Source: Lachnospiraceae bacterium AM48-27BH (GTDB taxonomy: Bacteria; Bacillota; Clostridia; Lachnospirales; Lachnospiraceae). Taken from it: a stretch of DNA of 64,000 nt. Where the stretch lies: positions 1-64,000 of the forward strand of contig QUFC01000009.1 in the NCBI GenBank assembly GCA_003478355.1, given 5' to 3'. The position numbers and the translations under genes are program-made. How positions within the stretch are numbered: the stretch's first letter is position 1; the number at the start of each line of letters is the position of its first letter. The notes under the pieces were generated by a model, which was not told the origin of the DNA, searched no databases, and worked only from the letters and a program-made list of their open reading frames with translations. Of this stretch, positions 63,891 to 64,000 are shown in pieces.

Positions 63891-64000
63891 TTATTTCCAC
63901 TTCAAATGATGCAATTCCCCCTGCATCTGCATCTTCTCAAACCCATTCTGTCTCAGCGCCTCATACAGCACGATCGAAACGGAGTTTGACAGATTCAAAG
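63891..64000 (-). CDS. trmL: SpoU/TrmL-type tRNA methyltransferase, C-terminal end only
   Basis: The last 36 codons are visible up to TAA at 63891-63893. LNLSNSVSIVLYEALRQNGF matches motif 3 of SpoU-family (SPOUT knot) methyltransferases, N-S-V-x-x-x-x-Y-E. The short tail MQMQGELHHLKWK fits TrmL (2'-O-methylation of position 34). The gene starts beyond the window. Confidence 0.75.
   Translation of the reverse strand, partial: LNLSNSVSIVLYEALRQNGFEKMQMQGELHHLKWK

Overview
The window is a chromosomal segment of an anaerobic, spore-forming Firmicute, most likely a Lachnospiraceae member (Clostridium/Lachnoclostridium/Hungatella-type). The evidence is the conserved order rqcP-yabP-yabQ-divIC-spoIIE-tilS-hpt-ftsH next to hupA and spoVT, then mfd-pth and spoVG-glgD-glgC, strong GGAGG ribosome binding sites, and sigma-A promoters with 17-bp spacers. 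No phage, plasmid backbone or CRISPR array was seen.

Layout. 1-2.0 kb: start of a secreted choline/glucan-binding-repeat protein and a decayed membrane glycosyltransferase. 2.1-7.9 kb: a catabolic operon (cupin, TRAP transporter dctPQM, FCD-type GntR regulator, second cupin, TIM-barrel isomerase) with a cluster of TGTATACA operators upstream. 8.0-12.9 kb: a frameshifted flavodoxin-like reductase, then two tandem APC amino acid permeases and a UcpA-like dehydrogenase behind a leader RNA that looks like an ANTAR antitermination target. 13-16.8 kb: thiazole/thiamine operon thiS-F-G-H-E. 16.8-18.9 kb: an EutW/EutV-like histidine kinase and ANTAR response regulator. 19.2-22.6 kb: ROK repressor, zinc polyol-type dehydrogenase, Gfo/Idh/MocA oxidoreductase. 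22.8-27 kb: ParE/Phd-type toxin-antitoxin, tRNA-Gly and tRNA-Phe, a DUF4317 protein, an AbiEi/AbiEii type IV system with a striking 25-bp inverted-repeat operator, tRNA-Leu and tRNA-Tyr. 27-29.2 kb: GH13 neopullulanase-like enzyme. 29.5-37.4 kb: sporulation/division/housekeeping block. 37.5-46 kb: DUF4143 ATPase, FKBP isomerase, a small kinase, NhaC antiporter, mfd, pth. 46.3-53.4 kb: FAD oxidoreductase, MATE exporter, a symporter plus cysteine-desulfidase pair with divergent LysR. 53.4-55.8 kb: a scar region (IS200 remnant, GC-rich beta-lactamase-like hydrolase, gene debris) bounded by two copies of the LysR 3' end. 55.9-64 kb: spoVG, glgD, glgC, asnS, a YhaO/YhaN-like nuclease pair, a small protein, and the end of a TrmL-type methyltransferase.

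Two points stand out beyond gene content. First, a dispersed intergenic element (five good copies, one looser) keeps a nested-hairpin architecture and a GCGGAGCG core while its stems change sequence in compensating ways; the good copies sit against the A/T tract of an intrinsic terminator. Second, nine positions in eight otherwise well-conserved genes (including mfd, glgC and glgD) are each broken by what looks like one missing base. This points to indel errors in the assembly rather than true gene decay, so those genes should be treated as probably intact until checked.

Regulatory logic that can be read from the sequence: a local GntR repressor for the TRAP operon, ANTAR-type antitermination for the permease operon with its likely regulator about 4-6 kb away, a ROK operator at the zinc dehydrogenase, a LysR palindrome between cyuA and its regulator, and autoregulation of the AbiE pair.
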